In this document: piece after piece, positions 7,128 to 12,692 of the stretch
Layout: the number at the start of each line of letters is the position of its first letter
Position numbering within the stretch: position 1 is the first letter of the stretch
Assembly (NCBI GenBank): GCA_025980355.1
Contig: JAICXR010000051.1
Coordinates: 1-12,692, forward strand
DNA: 12,692 nt
DNA from: Chloroflexota bacterium
Lineage (GTDB): Bacteria > Chloroflexota > UBA4733
Direction: 5' to 3'
Program-made: the position numbers and the translations under genes
Notes under the pieces: generated by a model
What the model was told of the DNA's origin: nothing
The model's input: the letters and a program-made list of their open reading frames with translations, nothing else
The model's database searches: none

Positions 7128-7807
7128 ACCAGGCCGTTTGCCTGGAGCGTCACATAGAACAGGTCCGCCAGCCGCTGATACCCTTCGGCGCTGGGATGGA
7201 AGCCGTCGATGCCGACATATTCGGGATGCGCCGCCAGGTCTGTCCAACTGGCGTGGATATCGACCACCGTCGCGCCGTGCAACGCCGCCTGGCGAGCGAT
7301 GATGGCGTTCCACCGATTAACCTCTTGGGCGAGCGCCGTGGGATCGATGCCGCCGTAGGCCGGGACCAGCGAAAGGTCGGGGATGTTGCCGATAGCGACC
7401 CGGGCGTGTGTCTGCCGCTGCAGGGTGCCCAGCATGGTGTCCAGGTCCTGCTCGTAGCTCTCCGGTGCGACCCGGGCGTTGAGATCGTTGACGGCCAGCC
7501 AGATGGTCACCAGGTCGGGATCGGCGTCCACGGCCACCGGCAGCTCGTCGACCAGCGCGCCATGGAGCTGCTCCCCGCTGATGCCGAGGTTGACCAGGCG
7601 CGAGCCGGGCGGCAGCCTCCGGGCCAGATCGCCGACCCAGCTCTCGTCCGGCCCGCCGGCGCCGACGCCGACGGCATCGGAAGCGCCGATGGCGACATAC
7701 ACCAGCGGCTTCTTGTGGCCGGCGTCGCCGGTTGGCGCTGTCGATTGCGGCACGCAGGCAGCAAGGCCGAGCAGGCACAGTGAGGTCCAGAGCAGCGGAC
7801 GGAGCAA
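7124..7807 (-). CDS. SGNH/GDSL-family hydrolase, predicted lipoprotein (TesA-like)
   Basis: A 227-aa secreted hydrolase. A short hydrophobic leader ends in the lipobox LAAC with Cys18, so the protein is probably lipid-anchored on the outer face of the membrane. SGNH blocks are Ser43 in IGASDAVG (block I, GDSL reduced to GASD), Gly78 in NLGISGE, Asn107 in LAVND, and Asp201/His204 in DGFHPS. Family members are lysophospholipases, thioesterases or carbohydrate esterases. The only start compatible with the signal peptide is TTG at 7807; a GGAAAGG stretch lies about 11 bases upstream, which is weak. It is the first gene of the minus-strand operon and overlaps the ATPase gene by 4 bases. The pairing of an exported SGNH hydrolase with an ATPase and a YbbP-sized permease recalls E. 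coli TesA-YbbA-YbbP, where the hydrolase works with the transporter on hydrophobic molecules; this parallel is inferred. Confidence 0.87.
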   Translation of the reverse strand: MLRPLLWTSLCLLGLAACVPQSTAPTGDAGHKKPLVYVAIGASDAVGVGAGGPDESWVGDLARRLPPGSRLVNLGISGEQLHGALVDELPVAVDADPDLVTIWLAVNDLNARVAPESYEQDLDTMLGTLQRQTHARVAIGNIPDLSLVPAYGGIDPTALAQEVNRWNAIIARQAALHGATVVDIHASWTDLAAHPEYVGIDGFHPSAEGYQRLADLFYVTLQANGLV

Positions 7808-7856
7808 GGAGTCGAGGCCTTTCCGGTGTTCGTGGGCGGACGACGTGATGGAGTGA

Positions 7857-7862
7857 ATTGTA
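7857..7862 (-). promoter_or_regulatory. Possible -10 element for the minus-strand operon
   Basis: The minus strand reads TACAAT here, about 50 bases upstream of the TTG start of the SGNH hydrolase, in a divergent intergenic region where a promoter must exist. No convincing -35 hexamer is seen at 16-18 bases. The assignment is weak. Confidence 0.3.
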
Positions 7863-7910
7863 CGATGCCGATTGCGGAGCCGACCAGCCCACCTCCCGCC
7901 GCACGATCGC

Positions 7911-7916
7911 TATACT
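7911..7916 (+). promoter_or_regulatory. Possible -10 element (TATACT) for the desuccinylase-family gene
   Basis: GCTATACT occurs 28 bases upstream of the ATG at 7944, leaving a short leader that still contains the AGGGGAG ribosome-binding site. A closely similar GCTACACT occurs before the riboswitch at 10461. No clear -35 box is visible. Confidence 0.4.
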
Positions 7917-7943
7917 CTCCGCCAACGACAGGGGAGCAGGGCC

Positions 7944-8948
7944 ATGACGACCGCGCCGTCGCTGGTGATAGCGACGTTCGATCCCGCGACGCTCGCGCCC
8001 GGGCTGCACCGGGTCTGGCTGGTGGGCGAGCGGCAAGGGGAAGGGCCGCCGGCCCTGCCGCCGCTGGCGGCGCTCTGCTGGCGCGGACGTCGACCTTGGC
8101 CGCGCCTCATCGCCACCGCCGGCATCCACGGCGACGAATACGAGGGGCCCGAGGCGATCTGGCGCCTGGCCGAGCAGCTCGACCCGGCGCACCTGCATGG
8201 CTGCCTCATCGCCCTGCCCCACTGCAACCCGTGGGCGGTCGCCGCCGCTAGCCGGGCTTCGCCCGGCGCCATTGACGGGGGCAACCTGGCGCGGCTCTTC
8301 CCCGGCGATCCCGGCGGCAGCCCGACCGAACGGCTGGCGGATGCGCTCTTCCGGCTGCTCCAGCGGCTCGCCGGGCCGGGTGACCTGCTGCTGGATATGC
8401 ACGCGGGCGGTGTTGCCCTTGAATTCCTGCCCTTGGTCGGGTATCGGGGCCTGCCCGGCGTCGCGAGTCAACGCGCCGAGGCCGCCGCCCGCGCCTTCGG
8501 CGTCGAACCCGTCTGGCGCATGGCGCCGCACGCCGGCACCCTCACGGACGCTGCAAGCCGCGCCGGCATTCCGGCCGTCGGCGTCGAGATGCCGGGCGGC
8601 GGCGGAGCGCGGGCCGAGCACGTTCGCTGCTACGGCGAAGGCATCCGCAACCTGCTGCGCTTCCAGGGGATTCTCCGCGACCGGCCGGCCCCGGTGACGG
8701 CGGCTCCGGCGTGGACGACCACCGACGTAGCAGCCGGGGCGGAGGGGCAAATCCTCCTTGATGCATCCGTCGGTGACCGGGTGCGGAGCGGCCAGCCCCT
8801 GGGCACCATCGTATCGGCGCTGGGCGGTCCGCTGGCGACGGTGCGAGCACCGCACGATGGCCGGCTCTGGGTAATTCGGCACCTGCGCCGGGTGGTAGTC
8901 GGCGACCTCGTGGCCGTGGTGGCGGCGCCGGCGGACGCCGCCGGCTGA
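7944..8948 (+). CDS. Succinylglutamate desuccinylase/aspartoacylase family zinc hydrolase
   Basis: A 334-aa cytosolic M14-like metal hydrolase. Zinc ligands are His62 and Glu65 in GIHGDEYEG and His153 in DMHAGG. The catalytic glutamate is probably Glu215 in VGVEMPGG. DGGNLARLFPG (111-121) is the family's substrate-binding signature (DG.N..R.FPG). The last 80 residues form the usual C-terminal beta-barrel-like domain, including EGQILLDASVGDRVRSGQPL, which resembles a biotinyl/lipoyl fold. Family members hydrolyse N-acyl amino acids (succinylglutamate, aspartoacylase) or related amides; the substrate here is not determined. A TTG at 7872 would extend the protein, but the ATG at 7944 is chosen because AGGGGAG lies 7 bases upstream and the extension looks non-coding. 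It is divergent from the SGNH hydrolase gene. Confidence 0.9.
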   Translation: MTTAPSLVIATFDPATLAPGLHRVWLVGERQGEGPPALPPLAALCWRGRRPWPRLIATAGIHGDEYEGPEAIWRLAEQLDPAHLHGCLIALPHCNPWAVAAASRASPGAIDGGNLARLFPGDPGGSPTERLADALFRLLQRLAGPGDLLLDMHAGGVALEFLPLVGYRGLPGVASQRAEAAARAFGVEPVWRMAPHAGTLTDAASRAGIPAVGVEMPGGGGARAEHVRCYGEGIRNLLRFQGILRDRPAPVTAAPAWTTTDVAAGAEGQILLDASVGDRVRSGQPLGTIVSALGGPLATVRAPHDGRLWVIRHLRRVVVGDLVAVVAAPADAAG

Positions 8949-9065
8949 CCGTGCGTCCGTAGTAGAAAAGGACAAAAAGGAGGCAACGATCCCGATCCCG
9001 GCTTCAAGAACGCCCTCTGGATAACCGAATGTGGTATGCAGAGAGAGTAGGAAAGGAAAGAAGAA
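8949..9065 (+). other. Intergenic region with an orphan Shine-Dalgarno-like sequence
   Basis: 117 bases between the desuccinylase-family and aminotransferase genes. A perfect AAGGAGG at 8977-8983 sits in a purine-rich tract but has no ATG, GTG or TTG within the next 5-12 bases; the frame starting at the nearby ATC runs only 11 codons. The aminotransferase has its own purine-rich AAAGGAAAG (9052-9060). No promoter or terminator is convincing. Confidence 0.45.
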
Positions 9066-10400
9066 ATGCTCACGGCATCGGCACTGGCGGTCTTCGAGGG
9101 ACCGAAAGCACGGCACAGCGACCCGGGCGACATGTTCCGCTGGCCGATCATCACCCAGGAGGATGAAGAGGCCGTCCTTGACGTCTTGCGGCGGGGCGCG
9201 ATGTCCGGCCTGGATGTCACCAAGCAGTTCGAGCAGGAGTACGCCGCCTGGCAGGGCAGTGCTTATGCGCTCGCGATGAGCAGCGGCACAGCGGCCTTGC
9301 AGAGCGCCATGTACGGCTGCAAGGTCGGCGTCGGCGACGAGATCATCTGCCCGAGCGTCACCTATTGGGCCTCCGCCCTGCCGGCCTTCAGCCTCGGCGC
9401 CACGGTCGTCTTCGCCGAGGTCGAGCCCGAGACCCTCTGCCTGGACCCGAATGACATCGAACACCGCATCACCGAGCGCACGCGGGCGATCGTGGTCGTC
9501 CACTATCTGGGGTACCCGGCGGATATGGACCCCATCCTGGCCGTCGCGCGCCGCCACGGCATCAAGGTGATCGAGGACGTTTCCCACGCCCATGGCGGCC
9601 TCTACAAAGGCCGCAAGGTCGGGACCCTTGGCGATGTCGCCGCGGCGTCGATGATGACCGGCAAGGCCCTGGCGACTGGCGAGGCCGGCATCCTCACCAC
9701 CGACAACCGGGAGATCTACGAGCGCGCCATCGCCTTCGGCCACTACGAACGCTTCGACACGTCCCTGGAGACGGACAGCCTCCGTGACTACGCCGGCCTG
9801 CCGCTGGGCGGCTACAAGTACCGCATGCACCAGATGAGCGCCGCCGTGGCGCGGGTCCAACTCCGTCACTACGACGCCCGTATGGCCGAGATCCAACGGG
9901 CGATGCACTATTTCTGGGACCAACTGGCGGGCGTGCCCGGCCTGCGCCCGCACCGTCCGGAGAAGGATTCCGGCAGCACGATGGGCGGCTGGTACGCCCC
10001 CCACGGACTCTACCGTCCCGAGGAGCTGGGCGGCCTGTCCGTGACGCGCTACGCCCAGGCGGTGCGGGCGGAGGGCGCCCCTTGCAGCCCCGGCATGAAC
10101 GCCCCGCTCCACTTGCACCCGCTGTTCAACACGGCCGACGTCTACGGCCACGGCAAACCGACCCGCCTAGCCCATACCACCCGCGACGTTCGCCAGCCGC
10201 GCGGCAGCTTGCCGGTGAGCGAGCAGGTCGGGGCGCGCGCCTACAGCATCCCCTGGTTCAAGCACTTCCGGCCCGAGCTGATCCAGGAATACGCCGACGC
10301 CTTCCGCAAGCCGGCGGAAAACGCCCGCGAGTTGTTGGCCGGCGACCCCGGCAATCCGTCGCACGTCGGCGACTGGCACTTCTTCGCCCACCGCTCGTGA
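9066..10400 (+). CDS. DegT/DnrJ/EryC1/StrS family PLP-dependent aminotransferase
   Basis: A 444-aa fold-type I PLP enzyme, somewhat longer than typical sugar aminotransferases (about 370-400 aa). The substrate/cofactor segment MSSGTAALQSAM is at 71-82. Asp171 in VIEDVSHAHGG should contact the pyridine nitrogen, and Lys200 in MMTGKALATGEAG is the Schiff-base lysine. The N-terminus LAVFEGPKARHSDPGDMFRW resembles the start of many family members, which supports the ATG at 9066 over the internal ATG at 9132. The ribosome-binding site is AAAGGAAAG, 5 bases upstream. Classical members aminate nucleotide-linked keto-sugars or inosose, but no sugar-nucleotide or aminoglycoside genes are near, so the substrate is open. 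It could be co-transcribed with the upstream desuccinylase-family gene (117-base gap) or have its own promoter. Confidence 0.92.
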   Translation: MLTASALAVFEGPKARHSDPGDMFRWPIITQEDEEAVLDVLRRGAMSGLDVTKQFEQEYAAWQGSAYALAMSSGTAALQSAMYGCKVGVGDEIICPSVTYWASALPAFSLGATVVFAEVEPETLCLDPNDIEHRITERTRAIVVVHYLGYPADMDPILAVARRHGIKVIEDVSHAHGGLYKGRKVGTLGDVAAASMMTGKALATGEAGILTTDNREIYERAIAFGHYERFDTSLETDSLRDYAGLPLGGYKYRMHQMSAAVARVQLRHYDARMAEIQRAMHYFWDQLAGVPGLRPHRPEKDSGSTMGGWYAPHGLYRPEELGGLSVTRYAQAVRAEGAPCSPGMNAPLHLHPLFNTADVYGHGKPTRLAHTTRDVRQPRGSLPVSEQVGARAYSIPWFKHFRPELIQEYADAFRKPAENARELLAGDPGNPSHVGDWHFFAHRS

Positions 10401-10462
10401 ATGCGTGGGCGCTGGAGGGGCGGCCCCCCCGGATTGGCTACGGGCGATTGCCGCCTGCGTGC

Positions 10463-10468
10463 TACACT
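10463..10468 (+). promoter_or_regulatory. Possible -10 element (TACACT) driving the riboswitch transcript
   Basis: GCTACACT lies about 45 bases upstream of the riboswitch aptamer and matches the GCTATACT before the gene at 7944. GCTACAC (10461-10467) is also the left arm of a 7-bp inverted repeat with GTGTAGC (10487-10493), which could be an operator or coincidence. No good -35 box is seen. Confidence 0.4.
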
Positions 10469-10513
10469 GCTTTAAGGGATCAATCGGTGTAGCCGGCTGA
10501 TATCCGTAACTGA

Positions 10514-10680
10514 AGAAACGCCGAATTCTCAAGTCGTGGGAAGCGGGGGAACCAAACGCGAGCGCGGGCGTGCCACGGTGCGGTCGCGCTCAGGGGTGAA
10601 TCGCCGGTGGCCTTGGCCACAGCGTAGGGCAGCTCTTTCGTCCGAACCCATCAGCTCACCTCGTAGGCATCGAGAAAGAG
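10514..10680 (+). promoter_or_regulatory. c-di-AMP riboswitch (ydaO/yuaA type)
   Basis: The conserved blocks of the cyclic di-AMP aptamer appear in order: CGCCGAATTC (10519-10528), GGGGGAACC (10545-10553), GGGGTGAATC (10593-10602), TAGGGC (10625-10630), and CCGAACCCATCAGCTCACC followed by TCGTAGGC (10642-10668). GCC (10520-10522) can pair with GGC (10666-10668) to start P1. Variable hairpins lie between the blocks: GAGCGCG with CGCGCTC (10560-10566/10585-10591), and GTGGCC with GGCCAC (10607-10612/10615-10620). CTCTTTC (10633-10639) is complementary to GAAAGAG (10674-10680), matching the loop/3'-tail pseudoknot known for this aptamer. It precedes the alpha/beta hydrolase on the same strand. 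No downstream terminator hairpin with a T-tract is seen, so the switch may act at translation or by another route. The exact ends are approximate. Confidence 0.93.
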
Positions 10681-10735
10681 TGCTGGTGTGGCTGTCCGTG
10701 TGCAAATTCATCCGTCCGTCCGTGGTCGTCGACGC

Positions 10736-11668
10736 ATGCTGAGTCCGTGGTTGTTCGTTCCCCCGCTCGTCTTCGTCCTCGTCTGCGGCGCGTTCGGCGC
10801 CCTCATCTGGCTCGCCACGGCCCGGGCCGTCCATCCGGTGTTCCCGGACGATCTTGGCGCCCTCAACGGCTACAAGTTCGCCACGGCGACCCAGACCGTC
10901 CACTTTCGGAGCCTGGACGGCGTTCCATTGGTGGGCTGGTTCGTGCCCAGCGGCCGGCCGCGGAGCGCCACCGTCATCCTCTTGGAGGGCTACGGCCAGG
11001 GACGCGCGGCCATGCTGCCGCAGGCCGCCTATCTGCACCACGCCGGCTACAACACCCTGCTCTTCGACTACCGGGGCACCGGCCAGAGCGGGGGCTCCGC
11101 CTTCACCTTCGGGATCAAGGAGCCGCTCGACGTGCGCGGCGCCGTGAACTACCTCCTCACCCGTACCGATGTCGACCCCGATCGCATCGCCGTGCAGGGC
11201 GTGAGCATCGGCGCCGTCATCGGCATCCTGGCCATGGCCCAAGACCCGCACATCCATGCGGTCGTGGCGGAAAGCGCCTTCCCCAGCCTGACCGATATGA
11301 TCCAGGCCGATTTCTCGCGCTACACCCGCTTACCGCTCCATCCCTTCGGCGTCATGGCGATCTGGGTCATGGAGCACCGCCTCGGCGGCAATGTCAACGG
11401 TGTCAGCCCGATCGTCGCCGTGGGGAAGATGCAGCAGCGACCGCTGTTCATCATCGACGACTTGCAGGATAAGCTCCTCCCGGCGGACTCCGGTGAGCAA
11501 CTCTACGCCGCGGCGACCGGACCGAAAGAGCTCTGGCTCGTCAAGGACACGGCGCACGCCAGCGGTTTCTTCGCCTGGCCCCAAGCCTACGCCGACCGCG
11601 TGCTGCAATTCTACGCGACGTATCTGCCGCTGGACGCCACGCAGCCGGCGGAACATGCCGCCGCCTAG
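10736..11668 (+). CDS. Membrane-anchored alpha/beta hydrolase
   Basis: A 310-aa protein with an N-terminal hydrophobic helix (about 4-27) acting as membrane anchor or uncleaved signal, followed by an alpha/beta hydrolase domain that probably faces outside. The nucleophile is Ser157 in GVSIG; Asp245 (DDLQDKLLP) and His274 (DTAHASG) probably complete the triad; ILLEGYGQGR and LLFDYRGTGQSGG are typical oxyanion-side motifs of the S33/YqkD-like group. The frame is open back to a GTG at 10688, which would add a basic segment (RGRRR) before the helix. ATG 10736 is preferred because codons 10688-10735 have many A/T third positions unlike the rest of the gene, although neither start has a good ribosome-binding site. 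It lies directly downstream of the c-di-AMP riboswitch, so it is probably controlled by c-di-AMP and may act on cell-envelope or external esters; the substrate is unknown. Confidence 0.87.
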   Translation: MLSPWLFVPPLVFVLVCGAFGALIWLATARAVHPVFPDDLGALNGYKFATATQTVHFRSLDGVPLVGWFVPSGRPRSATVILLEGYGQGRAAMLPQAAYLHHAGYNTLLFDYRGTGQSGGSAFTFGIKEPLDVRGAVNYLLTRTDVDPDRIAVQGVSIGAVIGILAMAQDPHIHAVVAESAFPSLTDMIQADFSRYTRLPLHPFGVMAIWVMEHRLGGNVNGVSPIVAVGKMQQRPLFIIDDLQDKLLPADSGEQLYAAATGPKELWLVKDTAHASGFFAWPQAYADRVLQFYATYLPLDATQPAEHAAA

Positions 11669-11882
11669 ATCGACCGCGTAAAGGCATACCGCTCTCCGAG
11701 AAGACCGCCGTATGCTCCCCATTGCCTCGCCGGAAAAGCCTGCTTGCAGCTACCGAGCGTCGCTACGCACGGTCCTACCCCATCGGTTTCGGGCGGCACG
11801 TGCACCACGAATCGGGCTTCACTATGGGATACTCGGCAACGGGTGTCGTCAATCAATAATCGATCAATAAAAGGAGCCGACC
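11669..11882 (+). other. Intergenic leader of the M20 peptidase gene, possible structured RNA
   Basis: 214 bases with no convincing ORF. Possible RNA stems on the plus strand are GCATAC/GTATGC (11684-11689/11710-11715); CCCAT/ATGGG (11779-11783/11824-11828); and an 8-bp stem, including two G-U pairs, at 11828-11835/11840-11847 capped by the GNRA tetraloop GCAA. The last two share one base and would need to adjust. Next follow two copies of ATCAATAA (11852-11859 and 11863-11870) and then AAGGAG (11871-11876), the ribosome-binding site. I do not recognise a known riboswitch class here. Confidence 0.4.
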
Positions 11883-12692
11883 ATGCCACCACTCCCTGCC
11901 CTTCTCGCCCGTGTCGATAGCTTGCGCGAGGAGATGATCGACTTTCACCGCAACATTGTGCGGTTTGCCACCGTGAACACCGGCGTGATGCCGACCGGCA
12001 ACGAGACGCCCTGCTGCGAGTACATCCGGTCGCGTCTGGCGGCGGAGGGTATCGCCGGCGCCATCACCGAATCGGCGCCGGGGCGGGGCAACCTGGTCGC
12101 CCGGTTGCAAGGCACCAGCGGCGGACCCAGCCTGCTCTTCATGAGCCACCTGGATGTCGTGCCGGTGGAGGATGCCGGCGCCTGGCGCTATCCGCCCTTT
12201 GCGGCGGAGGTGGCGGACGGCAAGATCTGGGGGCGCGGCAGCGACGACTGCAAGGCGGTGACCACCGCCGCCTATTTCGCCACCGTCCTGCTGAAACGGC
12301 AAGGCCTGCCCTTGCGCGGCGACCTCATCTTCACGGCCACCGCCGATGAGGAGTCCGGCGGCAACTACGGCTACGGCTGGCTGGCGGAACACGCGCCGGA
12401 GACGATCCGGGCGACCTACGCCATCAACGAGGGCGGCGGCATGCCCTTGCTGAGCCAATCCGGCCTGCTCTGCGGCCTCTCGCTGGGCGAGAAAGGGCGC
12501 TACGAGGTCACGCTGACGATCAGCGGCCGCAGCGCCCACGCGTCCCAACCCTGGCTGGCCAACAATGCGCTGGTCAAGGCGAGTCGCGCCATCGCCGCCA
12601 TCGCCGCCTACCAGCCGGTCATCGACGTCACCCATCCGATCTTCGACGCGCTCGACCGCATGAGTCCGGGGCTGGCCCGCCCGACCGCGGCC
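11883..12692 (+). CDS. M20 family metallopeptidase (ArgE/DapE/CPG2 type), 3' end cut by the window
   Basis: The first 270 residues of an M20 zinc peptidase, open to the last base; the family is usually 430-480 aa, so about 40 percent is missing. Metal and catalytic residues are His89 and Asp91 in SHLDVVP, the bridging aspartate in GRGSDDCKA (probably Asp122), the pair Glu156-Glu157 in ADEESGG, and a likely third acidic ligand near Glu183 in NEGGG. SGRSAHASQP (214-223) begins the dimerisation domain and carries His219. There is no signal peptide. The start is clear: AAGGAG lies 6 bases upstream of the ATG at 11883. Relatives remove acyl or carboxy-terminal groups from amino acids and dipeptides (acetylornithine, succinyl-diaminopimelate, carboxypeptidase G2). 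The specificity cannot be decided from this part. Confidence 0.93.
   Translation, partial: MPPLPALLARVDSLREEMIDFHRNIVRFATVNTGVMPTGNETPCCEYIRSRLAAEGIAGAITESAPGRGNLVARLQGTSGGPSLLFMSHLDVVPVEDAGAWRYPPFAAEVADGKIWGRGSDDCKAVTTAAYFATVLLKRQGLPLRGDLIFTATADEESGGNYGYGWLAEHAPETIRATYAINEGGGMPLLSQSGLLCGLSLGEKGRYEVTLTISGRSAHASQPWLANNALVKASRAIAAIAAYQPVIDVTHPIFDALDRMSPGLARPTAA

Noticed and set aside
7128..7313. 62-codon N-terminal extension of the ABC ATPase
   Set aside because: It lies inside the SGNH hydrolase gene, is Arg-rich and lacks any domain; the ATG at 7127 fits the family start and the operon overlap.
7317..10151. 944-aa open frame on the minus strand
   Set aside because: It runs antisense through the SGNH hydrolase region (in another frame), the desuccinylase-family gene and most of the aminotransferase. 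All of these have clear motifs. The translation is Arg/Gly/Ala-rich with no domain, typical of a GC-rich shadow frame.
10417..10427. GGGG-CGG-CCCC hairpin after the aminotransferase stop
   Set aside because: Short stem, no T-tract, in very GC-rich sequence; it could be chance.
11665..11892. 75-aa minus-strand frame in the leader of the M20 peptidase
   Set aside because: No recognisable domain, no ribosome-binding site, and it overlaps the peptidase start and its clear ribosome-binding site.
1..12692. CRISPR array, tRNA or rRNA genes, insertion sequence or prophage genes
   Set aside because: No regularly spaced repeats, no cloverleaf or rRNA-like segments, and no transposase, integrase or phage proteins were seen on either strand.

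Overview
The window is high-GC bacterial DNA, densely packed with ordinary metabolic and membrane genes. ATG, GTG and TTG starts are all used, and several genes overlap by 4 bases. The gene mix (a dienelactone hydrolase, a phytanoyl-CoA dioxygenase-like enzyme, a DegT-type aminotransferase and a large two-part FtsX permease) together with a c-di-AMP riboswitch fits Chloroflexota (a Thermomicrobia- or SAR202-like lineage) or another high-GC Gram-positive-like group. This placement is inference only: there is no rRNA or other marker gene here.

Layout. Positions 1-266 are a non-coding island with palindromic and direct repeats. Positions 267-2355 (+) form a three-gene operon: a dienelactone hydrolase-like protein, a small DUF6295-like protein and an Fe(II)/2-oxoglutarate dioxygenase. 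Positions 2361-7807 (-) form a four-gene operon transcribed in the order SGNH/GDSL lipoprotein, ABC ATPase, 1105-aa two-module FtsX-type permease, SAM methyltransferase. The first three of these are joined by 4-base stop/start overlaps. The set resembles the E. coli TesA-YbbA-YbbP system and is the best candidate here for a multi-gene machine.

From about 7810 to the right end, all genes are on the plus strand: a zinc-dependent succinylglutamate desuccinylase/aspartoacylase-family protein, a PLP-dependent DegT/DnrJ/EryC1-family aminotransferase, a membrane-anchored alpha/beta hydrolase, and an M20-family metallopeptidase cut off by the window end. The 335-base gap before the alpha/beta hydrolase holds a clear ydaO/yuaA-type c-di-AMP riboswitch. 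It has the conserved blocks and a 7-bp loop/3'-tail pairing consistent with the known pseudoknot, so the hydrolase is probably controlled by cyclic di-AMP. The 214-base gap before the peptidase can form a GNRA-capped hairpin and other stems and may be an unrecognised structured leader.

The most interesting items are the c-di-AMP riboswitch with an unusual target gene, the TesA-YbbAP-like operon with an added methyltransferase, the possible structured leader of the M20 peptidase, and the palindrome island at the left edge.
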